Below are positions 26,476 through 35,433 of a DNA stretch of 64,000 bases, in pieces. The translations under genes were made by a program, and so were the position numbers. Within the stretch, counting starts at the first letter, position 1. Every line of letters starts with the position of its first letter. Source of the DNA: Flavobacterium sp. DG2-3 (GTDB lineage Bacteria > Bacteroidota > Bacteroidia > Flavobacteriales > Flavobacteriaceae); the NCBI RefSeq assembly GCF_030730925.1, contig NZ_JAVAMB010000002.1:372001-436000 (forward strand). The letters run 5' to 3'. Under the pieces are notes generated by a model that was not told where the DNA came from, did not search any database, and was given only the letters and a program-made list of their open reading frames with translations.

Positions 26476-27420
26476 ATGAATTACATGGAGATCAAAATAC
26501 CAATGCTTAAAACACTGAATGAAATCTGCGATTGGTTTGGACTGCCTACTTCTGAGCTGATAAGCGAAGATTTTATGCTTCAGGAAATAGACCATCTGGA
26601 TAAAAATAAATTAATTAAAGCTAGTAATACGTACAGAGCAAATTTCTTTACGATATTTATAATTAATGACGGAAGTGCTGTACATCTTTTTAATAACGAA
26701 GAGATACGACTAGAATCGTCCAGTATATTTGTAACGGGTCCTGGGCATTATCGCAATTATAAATTCGATCATATTTCAGAAGCTTACTTTATTTGCTTTA
26801 CAGAAAAGTTTCTTGCCAATTACTGCATTTCTGACATCTACAAAGAATTTCCATTTTTACTTTCAGAATCCTTTATTTATACTACGATTGATCTGGAAAA
26901 TTATCTTATAATAAAAAGTAATACAGATCAGATTAAGCACGAAATTAAAGGCAATTCAGAGGAGAAAATGATCTTAATTGGCAATATGGTAGAGTTTCTG
27001 CTCATTAAGATTAAGGAGCTTTTTCAAAATCAATTAAACCCTGTTATTGAAAAAAATAACAATTCAAACGTTGTGAATACGTTTTATAAAGATCTGGAAA
27101 ATTACTTTAACGAAATATTAAATGGCGAAAAGCCCAAACAACTAAAAGCGAGCGATTTTGCCGAGTTGCAATTTTTAAACGAAGATTATTTTTCCCGAAT
27201 TATAAAAGCTAAAACAGGCAGAACGCCAACCGCATGGATTAATAGCAGGCTATTGCGTGAGGCCAAAATGTTATTAACCGAAACAACTATGCCAATTGCA
27301 GAGATCGCATATATTTTTCAATTTACAAATAGTCGTTATTTTAACCGTTACTTTAAAAAACAGACTGCAATGACTCCTAAAAATTACAGAAAAAGTTTAG
27401 GGCATGATCCAAATCTTTGA
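26476..27420 (+). CDS. AraC family transcriptional regulator
   Basis: A 314-aa regulator: an N-terminal cupin-like sensing region (~35-150; segment FIINDGSAVHLFNNEE) and a C-terminal double helix-turn-helix (~215-310; LNEDYFSRIIKAKTGRTP, then MPIAEIAYIFQFTNSRYFNR). It may start at the ATG at 26476 or the one at 26485. It is the outlier of the six AraC proteins here, with 27540 and 28482 following in the same direction. The copy-A element upstream suggests autoregulation or cross-regulation. Confidence 0.9.
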   Translation: MNYMEIKIPMLKTLNEICDWFGLPTSELISEDFMLQEIDHLDKNKLIKASNTYRANFFTIFIINDGSAVHLFNNEEIRLESSSIFVTGPGHYRNYKFDHISEAYFICFTEKFLANYCISDIYKEFPFLLSESFIYTTIDLENYLIIKSNTDQIKHEIKGNSEEKMILIGNMVEFLLIKIKELFQNQLNPVIEKNNNSNVVNTFYKDLENYFNEILNGEKPKQLKASDFAELQFLNEDYFSRIIKAKTGRTPTAWINSRLLREAKMLLTETTMPIAEIAYIFQFTNSRYFNRYFKKQTAMTPKNYRKSLGHDPNL

Positions 27421-27539
27421 ATTTTATAAATTATTGCCAAAATTAACGGATTATAGGAAATGCACTTTGATATACCTTTGGTCATTGAAACCACTCAATC
27501 CATTAGCTAACAAATTTGCATAACCAAAATTCATAAACT

Positions 27540-28463
27540 ATGATACCGCAACTAACCACAATTAGCACCTATAAAGACCAAATTGACTTTCTAAATCTTT
27601 CTTATCACGACTATATAGACAACGATGAGTTTTCAATTGTTAAAGTGCACGAATGGAATCTGACATTTCCCTTTCACTCCCCTACTTTTAGGTCTGATTA
27701 TTATAGTTTCACCATTGTCACTAAAGCAAATGGCAGTTTTACGGTAGGTGATGATAAGTTTGAACTGCATCCTAATCATGTCGTTGTAGCTTGTCCAGAT
27801 TCTTTCTTTAAAATTGATTGGACTGATATGGAAAAAGTGTACAATATAGCCTTCAAAAAATCTTTCATTCTAAAACACTTTCCGGGCGGAATTGACAATA
27901 TATTAGAGTTTAATACCAAGAATGGTTTTTGTTGCTGCCTTACCGAAGATACAATGGAATACTTTGAAAAAACATGTCTTGAGATGCACAAAATAGCCGT
28001 TTCCGATTTATGTTATAAGGAAGAAATCATGGCAAACATGGCGCTTAACCTATTGTTTTTGGTCCAATTGCAGCAAGAAACTGAAACAAATACTAAAAAC
28101 AGTTCTGAAAAAAACAATAAGATTGTAATTGATTTTCGTCAAAATATAGAAAACAATTTTAATGACTTAATTGAAGGCTACTGCACCTCAGTAATGCGCA
28201 TAAAAGAGCACGCCCAATTACTAAATTTAGACGAGAATTATTTATCTAAAACTATAAGTAATTCAACTAAAAAAACTGTAAATGAATGGATTAACAAAAA
28301 ACTTATAGATGAGATTAAATATCTCCTTAAACACTCCGAAAAGTCGATGAAAGACATTGCTTTTCTGTTTGGTTTTAATGATCTTAATTATTTTTACAGC
28401 TTTTTTAAAACACAAACCCAATTTGCCCCAGGGGCTTATAGAAAACAGCACCAAAACTCATAA
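27540..28463 (+). CDS. AraC family regulator, type 1 (cassette 1)
   Basis: A 307-aa AraC protein starting MIPQLTTISTYKDQIDFLNL. The sensor half has HSPTFRSDYYSFTIVTKANG and SFTVGDDKFELHPNHVVV; the HTH half has LLNLDENYLSKTISNSTKKT and MKDIAFLFGFNDLNYFYSFF. It is closely related to 45343 (same MIPQLTT start) and 47435. The next gene (28482) starts 18 bp later, forming a type 1-type 2 pair duplicated at 45343-47350. Probably controls the hydrolase operons nearby. Confidence 0.9.
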   Translation: MIPQLTTISTYKDQIDFLNLSYHDYIDNDEFSIVKVHEWNLTFPFHSPTFRSDYYSFTIVTKANGSFTVGDDKFELHPNHVVVACPDSFFKIDWTDMEKVYNIAFKKSFILKHFPGGIDNILEFNTKNGFCCCLTEDTMEYFEKTCLEMHKIAVSDLCYKEEIMANMALNLLFLVQLQQETETNTKNSSEKNNKIVIDFRQNIENNFNDLIEGYCTSVMRIKEHAQLLNLDENYLSKTISNSTKKTVNEWINKKLIDEIKYLLKHSEKSMKDIAFLFGFNDLNYFYSFFKTQTQFAPGAYRKQHQNS

Positions 28464-28481
28464 TCTCTTAAGTATTAAAAA

Positions 28482-29420
28482 ATGAGTAAAGCAAAAAAGA
28501 AGGAAGTATATGAACTTTATGACAATGTAAAAGTCATGGGGACTGATTACTCTGAGGGACATATTGGTGATGAAGATTTTTCATTGATCATTTCAAAAAT
28601 ATTACATCCAAAAGAAAGGCTTCCGTGGACTTATTCGTTGTTTCGGTCGACTCTTTTTACAATCGGAATTGTTATTGATTCTTACGGCTCCATGCGATAC
28701 GAGGATATAACAGTAGAAATTAGACCCAATATGCTGTTCATGAACAAACCCGGAGATCTGCAGGAATTAAGATGGGAAGAAGTAACGGAAACTTATGGTT
28801 TGTTATTTTCTGAAGATTTTATTCTAAAATATGCCGGAATTTCTATTTATAAAATGTTTCCTTTCCTGTTATTTGAAAGACATTTGCCATTGCATACCTC
28901 AGCAGAATTTCAGCAAGAACTCAGAGCAATTATTCTGCTGATTCATCAGGAATTAAAAAAAGATACGCCGCTTAAAAAGAAATTATGTGCAAACCTGCTT
29001 ACCCGAATTTTACTTAAAATAAAGCAAGAATTCTGGGTTGGCTACAGCGTGCATAATGTACAATCTAAAAGTCCGGATATTTTGAACGATTTTGCTCAAA
29101 ATCTGGAGTATCATTATGATCAGTTATTAAAGGGAAAAGTGAAACAGGTTCTGCATATAAAAGATTATGCCGAGATGCAGCAGCTTCACGAAAATTATCT
29201 GTCAACTATTTTAAAAGAAAAAACGGGAAAAACTGCTGGTCAGCTCATTGCCGAAAAAACGCTTGGTACTGCAAAGATATTAATTCAGGATTCTCAATAT
29301 ACTATGAAGGAAATTGCCTTTATGTTAGGATTTAGCTATACTTCTTATTTTAGCATTTTCTTTAAAAAGCATACCGGGATAACGCCACTAGATTATCGTA
29401 AACAGAGTTTGCGGGATTAA
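28482..29420 (+). CDS. AraC family regulator, type 2 (cassette 1)
   Basis: A 312-aa AraC protein. The sensor half includes FRSTLFTIGIVIDSYGSM, MNKPGDLQELRWEEV and YAGISIYKMFPFLLFER. The HTH half holds YAEMQQLHENYLSTILKEKT and MKEIAFMLGFSYTSYFSIFF. It is a near twin of 46409, with long identical stretches in the HTH domain, so the two probably recognise the same DNA. It is convergent with the five-gene operon ending at 29446, with only 25 bp between stops and no clear terminator. Confidence 0.9.
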   Translation: MSKAKKKEVYELYDNVKVMGTDYSEGHIGDEDFSLIISKILHPKERLPWTYSLFRSTLFTIGIVIDSYGSMRYEDITVEIRPNMLFMNKPGDLQELRWEEVTETYGLLFSEDFILKYAGISIYKMFPFLLFERHLPLHTSAEFQQELRAIILLIHQELKKDTPLKKKLCANLLTRILLKIKQEFWVGYSVHNVQSKSPDILNDFAQNLEYHYDQLLKGKVKQVLHIKDYAEMQQLHENYLSTILKEKTGKTAGQLIAEKTLGTAKILIQDSQYTMKEIAFMLGFSYTSYFSIFFKKHTGITPLDYRKQSLRD

Positions 29421-29445
29421 GAAAGTCAAAACATCAAAATTTTTA

Positions 29446-30063
29446 CTATTCTTTTTCAGACAGTTTTTGTTGTAATTCTTTTATTATTTCTTCCAGTTTA
29501 GCAATATATTCTTTTTGAGGCTGAAAAGCCATTTCGATTTCTTCTCTGGTAAAACGTGGCGTTATGTGTTGCGGACAATTCCAATCGTAAGCCTGAATTT
29601 CAAACAGCATCATTCTTTCTGGTTTGAACTTATAATCAGAAGGTTTCAATTGATTGTATAACTCTTCATTGTCTTTCAAATCTACCACTTTAGCTCGAGC
29701 GTAGAGTTTCAATCTGGCTTTTTGAGAATAAGACATCATGAATAAAGCAACTTTATCATTATTAGAAATATTACCCACAGAAATGTATTGTCTGTTTCCT
29801 GAAAAATCTACAATGCCGATTGTTTTATCATCTATAACTTTAATAAAACCGACTGGCCCACCTCGATGCTGTATATACGGATATTCATTTTCTCCAAAAC
29901 TGGCCATATAAAAACTATCTCTATTGGAAATAAAATCAATTTCATTTTCTGTCAGTCCATCTACGCTTGACATTTTTTCCATATTTTCATAAGCATTTCT
30001 GCTTCCGCTTTTTTCCTGAAGCTTTTTTATGGCATCGGTAAATGCTAGTTTTTGGTAATTCAT
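29446..30063 (-). CDS. Pyridoxamine 5'-phosphate oxidase-family protein
   Basis: A 205-aa flavin-type split-barrel protein (PPOX/PNPOx-like): FYMASFGENEYPYIQHRGGP, then FSGNRQYISVGNISNNDKVA and LFMMSYSQKARLKLYARAKV. The C-terminus is a short coiled coil (KLEEIIKELQQKLSEKE). Such proteins bind FMN or F420 and often reduce or bind xenobiotic-like compounds. I start at the ATG at 30063; the longer frame uses a TTG. It is the last gene of the operon starting at 34209. Confidence 0.85.
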   Translation of the reverse strand: MNYQKLAFTDAIKKLQEKSGSRNAYENMEKMSSVDGLTENEIDFISNRDSFYMASFGENEYPYIQHRGGPVGFIKVIDDKTIGIVDFSGNRQYISVGNISNNDKVALFMMSYSQKARLKLYARAKVVDLKDNEELYNQLKPSDYKFKPERMMLFEIQAYDWNCPQHITPRFTREEIEMAFQPQKEYIAKLEEIIKELQQKLSEKE

Positions 30064-30141
30064 AACTGATAATTTATATCGTTTCAAAAATTATTCTACT
30101 CTAATTTAAAATAAATTCGTCAATAGCAAGATTATTTATTA

Positions 30142-30582
30142 CTAATTAAATTTTCGGCTGATATAATGATCCATCGAATATTTACCCGCACCAGTAAAAC
30201 CTATTAGTAAGAAACAAAGACTGTAAACCAGCGGAACATCTTTTACCAAAATGGGATCATTAAAATGCAATACAAAATAACCTGTAAGCGTAACAGCTAA
30301 AATTGGCAAAGTGGCTAAACGTGTCATTAAACCTAAGATTATAAACAAAGGCATAACAAGATTTGCAGTTGTCGCAAACGCCTGATTGAAAGCTTCAGAA
30401 AGGCCTAAAGGATTTGGTACAACTTCTGCCATTGCGGTACCAACTCCAACTTTCTTTAAACCGTGAGCATAAATAAGCTCCGCAGAAATTGCAATTCTAA
30501 AAAAAAGCAAAGCCACATTGTTTAATTGGGTTCCTAAATTTGAACGCAATAGAGAAAAAAATAGATCTACCATGATTTTCAT
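30142..30582 (-). CDS. DoxX family membrane protein
   Basis: A 146-aa protein with four hydrophobic helices. DoxX signature regions are LFFRIAISAELIYAHGLKKV and ANLVMPLFIILGLMTRLATL. DoxX proteins are inner-membrane proteins often encoded beside redox enzymes and hydrolases; biochemical role is not settled. ATG at 30582; an ATG three codons later is also possible. It sits between isochorismatase and PPOX genes, with a 98-bp gap upstream that contains an inverted repeat. Confidence 0.88.
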   Translation of the reverse strand: MKIMVDLFFSLLRSNLGTQLNNVALLFFRIAISAELIYAHGLKKVGVGTAMAEVVPNPLGLSEAFNQAFATTANLVMPLFIILGLMTRLATLPILAVTLTGYFVLHFNDPILVKDVPLVYSLCFLLIGFTGAGKYSMDHYISRKFN

Positions 30583-30590
30583 TTTATAAT

Positions 30591-30655
30591 TTTATTGGCC
30601 TTTGTTCTAAATATCTTCTCTTGAGAAAAGTATTCAAATTCAAAAGGCCAATAAA
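30591..30655 (-). repeat. Intercistronic inverted repeat
   Basis: TTTATTGGCCTTTG (30591-30604) pairs with CAAAAGGCCAATAAA (30641-30655), leaving a 36-nt loop with a small CTTCTC/GAGAAAAG hairpin. It lies inside the operon between isochorismatase and DoxX and has no T-run, so it is more likely an mRNA processing or stability element than a terminator. Confidence 0.55.
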
Positions 30656-30680
30656 TTAAATTAATAATTACAATTGTATA

Positions 30681-31370
30681 TTAGTGTTTAAGCATTGCTC
30701 TGCTGTATTGCACACCAATTCCATATGCCCCGCCATATTTCTGAACCAAGTCTGTCACAGCGGTATAAGTTTCTGCTCTTCCCCAGTCACGCTGCAATTC
30801 TAATAAATACTGCATAGAGGTAATCGGTCTTGCTCCTGCCTGAACCATACGAGTTACGGCTTGATTATGCGCTTCATCAGTAACATCACCACTTGCATCT
30901 GTAATTACGTAAACTGTGTAACCGTCATTTATAGCAGATAATGCAGGCCCTACAATACAAACCGAAGTCCATAAACCGCCCATTACGATCGTTTTATTTC
31001 CTTTGCCCACTACTTCTTTGTAAGCATTGGCATCTTCCCAGAAATTCATCGTGGTTCTGTCAAAATACTTTGTGCTCGATTTCGGATAAAATTCTAAAAC
31101 TTCAGGAAAAACGGGTCCGCTGAAAGATGCTTCAGCTACGGTTGTAATTACCGTTGGCACTTTAAAAATCTTTGATGCGCCTGCAACCATTGCTGTATTT
31201 GTTCTTAATTGATCTACCGGAATATTACCCACCGCAAATGCCATTTGGCCTTCATGATCTACTAAAACCAGTGTGTGATTTTTAGGGTTTAACAATTGCG
31301 GACTTGGTTTTTGTGCAAATGCATTTAGAGACGACAATGCAATTACTGCTGCTAAAATTAAATTTTTCAT
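30681..31370 (-). CDS. Exported isochorismatase-family cysteine hydrolase
   Basis: A 229-aa hydrolase with signal peptide MKNLILAAVIALSSLNAFAQ. The mature part is YcaC-like: catalytic Asp in TLVLVDHEGQM, Lys in KIFKVPTVIT, Cys in GLWTSVCIVGPALSA. Isochorismatase-fold enzymes cleave amide or vinyl-ether bonds; the substrate here is unknown. Export is unusual for this family and matches the exported alpha/beta hydrolase encoded upstream and the lipoprotein amidohydrolase. Third gene of the operon. Confidence 0.9.
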   Translation of the reverse strand: MKNLILAAVIALSSLNAFAQKPSPQLLNPKNHTLVLVDHEGQMAFAVGNIPVDQLRTNTAMVAGASKIFKVPTVITTVAEASFSGPVFPEVLEFYPKSSTKYFDRTTMNFWEDANAYKEVVGKGNKTIVMGGLWTSVCIVGPALSAINDGYTVYVITDASGDVTDEAHNQAVTRMVQAGARPITSMQYLLELQRDWGRAETYTAVTDLVQKYGGAYGIGVQYSRAMLKH

Positions 31371-31396
31371 AATTATTCTGATTTATTGGTTAAAAT

Positions 31397-32368
31397 TTAT
31401 TGGACCTTTTTACTTAAAAAATTTAGGATGAGTTTTGAAATTTCTGAATGGTGTTCTTCCAATGCAAAATGGCCTCCGTTTACGAAATGAACTTCTGCAT
31501 TTGGGTTGTCTTTTTTATAGGCATTTGCTCCAGGAGCGATAAAAAACTGATCATTTTTGCCCCAGATTACTAATATTGGCGGTTGGTATTTCGCAAAATA
31601 TTGATGCCATTTTTCATATAATGCGATGTTGGATCCATAATCTCGAAAGAGTGCCAGCTGAATAACATCATTTCCAGATCTGTCTAGATAATATTGATCT
31701 AAGCTGTAACTATCGGGAGCTATGGCTTCAGGATTTTCTGCACCGGTTAGATACTGCCATTTTGTAGCATCAATGGTCAGGAAAAAACGCGCTGCCTTTT
31801 CCGTTTCGGCATTTGGTTTTTCAATATAGGCTATCAAAGGTTTTAGAACATCACCTAATCCTTCCACATAAGCATTTGCGTTTTGAATAACAAGCGTCTG
31901 AATCAGTTCAGGTCTTCTGGTCGCTATTCTCATACCAATTGGCCCACCATAATCCTGAATATAAAAACTTGTTTTCTTTATTTTTAATTTATCAATAAAA
32001 TGCTCCATCGTAACAGATAAATTATCGAATGTGTATTGATACTGCTGAGGAGTTGGCGCACTGCTTTGCCCAAAACCTGGATAATCAGGAGCAATTACAT
32101 GGTAATTATCCGAGAGCTCATTGATTAGATTTCGGTACATGTGCGATGATGACGGAAACCCGTGCAATAAAACAATTGTAGGTTTATTTATTTCGCCTGC
32201 TTCACGATAAAATATACTTAAGCCATCAACAAGAACTGTTTTGTATTGGATAGGTTTATAAATAGTTGCTTTTGAAACTGGATTTTTTTCTATTGAAATA
32301 TTTGCATACGATTTGAAGTGAGGCAAACAAATGATCAATAAAAACGATAGGATTATTTTTGTTTTCAT
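31397..32368 (-). CDS. Exported alpha/beta hydrolase (Asp-nucleophile type)
   Basis: A 323-aa protein with a signal peptide (to about residue 22, SYA). HGFPSSSHMYRNL forms the oxyanion region, the nucleophile elbow is YIQDYGGPIG with Asp instead of Ser, the acid is in WGKNDQFF and the His in NGGHFALEEH. An Asp nucleophile places it with haloalkane dehalogenase/epoxide hydrolase-like enzymes. It is paralogous to 43548 and 42634 in the second operon. It starts 38 bp after the amidohydrolase stop. Confidence 0.9.
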   Translation of the reverse strand: MKTKIILSFLLIICLPHFKSYANISIEKNPVSKATIYKPIQYKTVLVDGLSIFYREAGEINKPTIVLLHGFPSSSHMYRNLINELSDNYHVIAPDYPGFGQSSAPTPQQYQYTFDNLSVTMEHFIDKLKIKKTSFYIQDYGGPIGMRIATRRPELIQTLVIQNANAYVEGLGDVLKPLIAYIEKPNAETEKAARFFLTIDATKWQYLTGAENPEAIAPDSYSLDQYYLDRSGNDVIQLALFRDYGSNIALYEKWHQYFAKYQPPILVIWGKNDQFFIAPGANAYKKDNPNAEVHFVNGGHFALEEHHSEISKLILNFLSKKVQ

Positions 32369-32406
32369 TTTAATGGTTTTAGTTTTGATAAATGATTCTC
32401 AGGAAA

Positions 32407-34209
32407 TTATTTTTGCTGATAACCTCCATAAAAATTTACCGGAGACCAATCTGGAATTGCTTTTTCAATTGCAGGATTCAGTTTTATATACTCTTTGTCA
32501 CCAAAAACCACATTCCCACCGACTACAGTTAGTACCGCCGATAAATCTTTGATTTTACTTTCCTGCACAGTGAAATAATCGTCTGATAAGAGTATAAAAT
32601 CGGCATACATTCCTTTTTCTAAAGTTCCTTTTACCGTTTCTTCTTTTGATACCCACGCACTGCCTTTTGTGTATAATGAAAGAGCTTCCTCTCTCGTAAG
32701 TAAATTGTCTGGAGCACTTAATTGCAATCCGCCTACCGTTTTACCAGAAACCATCCAGTATAATGCCGGCCACGGATTATAACTTGCTACTCTTGTTCCA
32801 TCAGTTCCTGCGCCTACCGGAATTCCCATTTTAATCATTAATTTTAAAGGAGGTGCGTATTTCGCTTTAGCGGCTCCATATCTTTCAACAAAATATTCTC
32901 CGGCATAAGCCATTCTAGATTGAATCGCAACACCGCCGTTAAGCGCTTTAATTCTTTTTAACTGAGCTTCAGTAACGGTTTCTGCATGATCAAACAGCCA
33001 TCTTTCTTTTGCTAATTTGCCATTTGTTTCTTTATTGACTTCTTCGATAACATCTAACAAATTAGCAATCGTTTCGCCATAGGTGGCATGAATTCTAAAC
33101 GGCCAGCCACTGTCAACATGCAGACGAATTACTTTTTTGATATCGTTTCTCCAAGATGGTCTGTCCTCTAACATTGGCTGTGGCGCTAAAAAATTTTCAA
33201 AATCGCCTGCGCTCCAGGTTAGAAATTCACCTCCGCCCTCTAATTCATAGCCGTGATCCAAATGAATTTCTCCGTTATGGCCCACTTTGTTCGTTGCAAT
33301 CCAATTTTGAAACTCTTCAAACTCTTTTCCTTTATTTTGAGGAAATAAATAATAAGACAACCGTAACGGCATTTTTCCTTGATCAGCCAATGATTTAGTT
33401 GCACTGTAATCTTTCGGAAATACATGTCCGCCGCCTCCTGCATCAATCCCGCTTGTAACACCATATTTGTTTAATTCTCTGTAAAACTGTTTGGTAGAAT
33501 TTGACATTTGTTCTTCTGTCATTGGAGGCAGTGCTCCTATTCCGGCATACAAGATTGTCGGATTTGGTTCTGCTAAAAATACTCCGGTTAATTTGCCGTC
33601 TGGTCCTTTTTCATACGAACTTCCTTCTGGCGGTTTCGTATTCTCGTCAATTTTAAGCACTTTCAAACCGCTTTTATTCATCCAGGCACGACTGTATAAA
33701 AACAATACAAATGCTGGAACATCTCCCGTTGCATCATTTATTTCCTGAACTGTTGGAAATCGTTTCTCTTCAAATTGAAAAGGGCTCCAGCCACCAACTA
33801 CACGCACCCACTGCCCTTTTGGAGTTCTGGCAGCTTGTTCCTTTAACATCTGTAAGGCTCTTTTCAAAGACTTCACTCCATCCCATCTTAATTCAGCATT
33901 ATAAAAACGTCCTCCTCTGGTTAAATGCAAATGAGAATCATTCAATCCCGGAATAATGGTTCGTCCATTAGCATCTATAACTTTAGTTTTATCTCCTTTT
34001 AGCTTGAGCATATCTGAAGTCGTTCCAAAAGCTAAAACTTTACCACCTTCTACGGCTATTGCTTCTGCAATTGTATTGTTTTGATCCATAATGGCAATCT
34101 TACCATTGGTAACAATTAAATCGGCTGTTGTACTGTCGTTTCCTTTTTTGTCTTTTTGACAAGAAAGAAATACTAGTATGACTAGTATTAAAAAAATATG
34201 TTTCCTCAT
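32407..34209 (-). CDS. YtcJ-like amidohydrolase lipoprotein
   Basis: A 600-aa metal-dependent amidohydrolase (amidohydrolase family 3). Lipoprotein signal MRKHIFLILVILVFLSCQ with Cys17. Metal-binding HLH in GLNDSHLHLTRGG, later RIHATYGET and LFDHAETVTEAQ as further ligands, and GAGTDGTRVASYNPW near the final Asp site. YtcJ-type enzymes act on N-acyl or formyl compounds; substrate unknown. It is the first gene of the five-gene operon and lies 118 bp downstream of the module-B -7 box. Confidence 0.92.
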   Translation of the reverse strand: MRKHIFLILVILVFLSCQKDKKGNDSTTADLIVTNGKIAIMDQNNTIAEAIAVEGGKVLAFGTTSDMLKLKGDKTKVIDANGRTIIPGLNDSHLHLTRGGRFYNAELRWDGVKSLKRALQMLKEQAARTPKGQWVRVVGGWSPFQFEEKRFPTVQEINDATGDVPAFVLFLYSRAWMNKSGLKVLKIDENTKPPEGSSYEKGPDGKLTGVFLAEPNPTILYAGIGALPPMTEEQMSNSTKQFYRELNKYGVTSGIDAGGGGHVFPKDYSATKSLADQGKMPLRLSYYLFPQNKGKEFEEFQNWIATNKVGHNGEIHLDHGYELEGGGEFLTWSAGDFENFLAPQPMLEDRPSWRNDIKKVIRLHVDSGWPFRIHATYGETIANLLDVIEEVNKETNGKLAKERWLFDHAETVTEAQLKRIKALNGGVAIQSRMAYAGEYFVERYGAAKAKYAPPLKLMIKMGIPVGAGTDGTRVASYNPWPALYWMVSGKTVGGLQLSAPDNLLTREEALSLYTKGSAWVSKEETVKGTLEKGMYADFILLSDDYFTVQESKIKDLSAVLTVVGGNVVFGDKEYIKLNPAIEKAIPDWSPVNFYGGYQQK

Positions 34210-34326
34210 TTTGACTGTTTTAAATATTGGTTATATTGATGAATTAGAGAAATGACCTTTAGAAATTAATTCCATTTTTGGTGAAGGATATTAAAGCTGC
34301 ACAAATGAATTCCTTACTTGTTGAAA

Positions 34327-34396
34327 CAAAATTACAGCTAATGGAGAGGTTCATTTCTGTGAATAATTCACTATAAATTATAAAAAACTAAGATTT
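34327..34396 (-). promoter_or_regulatory. Conserved promoter module B
   Basis: On the minus strand: -7 box TAATTTTG (34327-34334), then 22 nt, then the 40-bp element (34357-34396), which contains the palindrome GTGAATTATTCAC. It aligns without gaps with modules at 37718-37787 and 44979-45048. No good -33 TTTG is present, so it is probably activator-dependent. It drives the operon starting at 34209. Apart from this and the terminator at 34507, nothing is seen in 34210-34585. Confidence 0.7.
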
Positions 34397-34506
34397 AAAA
34401 GTTTTATCGTCCTTACGCCCATTTAACTCATTTGTACTGGATTATGAAAAATTTGGTTTTGTCTCAAATTGTCTTCACAAACAGTATCAGATTCAAAAAA
34501 CTGCAC

Positions 34507-34547
34507 AAAAAAATCTGCTAGTTATAATTACAACTAACAGATTTTTT
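34507..34547 (-). terminator. Rho-independent terminator
   Basis: Stem AATCTG-TAGTT / AACTA-CAGATT with one mismatch, T-runs outside. It ends the operon 37590-34586. Confidence 0.75.
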
Positions 34548-34585
34548 GATAAGAATATTAAAATCCTTTTATAGCATTATCAAGA

Positions 34586-35380
34586 TTACTTGGCTTCTTG
34601 ACCTAGAATCGACGCAACAACCGTTGGCTCTGAAAAGAACGGCGTATGGCTGGTTGGCAAAGAATATGTTCTCGTAATATTAGCATTCTTAGCCATACTT
34701 TTTTGTAAAGTCAAACCTATTGCATGATCAAATTCGGTAAAAATATATACCTTGTCTAACTTGCCAAAATTGGCATCCGTAAGCGTTACCGGAGTTGCAA
34801 GTGGTCCCAAAGGCTCTGGTTTAAAATTAGCAACGAGTCCATCAGCAATTTTCTTAGGCGCATCTGCAGCAAAAAAATCTAAAATACCATTCTTAGCAAT
34901 TCCTACCACACCCGCTTTTTCATCTGGCTGTATGTACTGCCCAATATGAGTTTCTTTATCTGCTGCTGAAATTGAAAATAGGCTTTCTCCGTTTGCTGGT
35001 AAAAACGCGCAAAGGTAAATCAGCTTTTTGATTTGTCCTGGTATTTGCTCCGCAGTGGCGCTAATCACCATTCCTCCAAAACTATGTCCTACCAGAGTTA
35101 TATTTTTTCTGGTTCCGATTGCTTTTTTTACTACGTCTACATAACCTTGTAAAGTTAAAGATGAAACAGGCGTTTGATCGGCTCCATGACCTGGCAAATT
35201 TACTGAGATTACTTCGTTACCGTCTTTTTTCAATGCTGTCTCAACATCTTTAAAATCTTTGGCCGAAGACCATGCTCCGTGCACTATAACAATTGTACTT
35301 GTACCTGCTGTACTAGCCTGAATTGGTGTTCCTAGAACAGTCATTAAAATTACTGCTGCTGTTGTAATTGATTTTCTCAT
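34586..35380 (-). CDS. Exported alpha/beta hydrolase (Ser type, methylesterase-like)
   Basis: A 264-aa protein with signal peptide (to ~residue 22). HGAWSSAKDF, nucleophile elbow GHSFGGMV (Ser), acid in TEFDHAIGL and His in LPTSHTPFF give a complete triad. The layout resembles the salicylate/methyl-jasmonate esterase-like group. It is last in the operon with the porin-like and small proteins upstream (54-bp gap). Confidence 0.88.
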   Translation of the reverse strand: MRKSITTAAVILMTVLGTPIQASTAGTSTIVIVHGAWSSAKDFKDVETALKKDGNEVISVNLPGHGADQTPVSSLTLQGYVDVVKKAIGTRKNITLVGHSFGGMVISATAEQIPGQIKKLIYLCAFLPANGESLFSISAADKETHIGQYIQPDEKAGVVGIAKNGILDFFAADAPKKIADGLVANFKPEPLGPLATPVTLTDANFGKLDKVYIFTEFDHAIGLTLQKSMAKNANITRTYSLPTSHTPFFSEPTVVASILGQEAK

Positions 35381-35433
35381 TTTTAAAAATTTATAGTTTA
35401 TTAATTGTTTATTTTATATTGTACTTTTCGTGT

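Noticed and set aside
33156..33956. Plus-strand frames inside the amidohydrolase gene
   Set aside because: They are antisense to conserved metal-binding motifs and have no family pattern.
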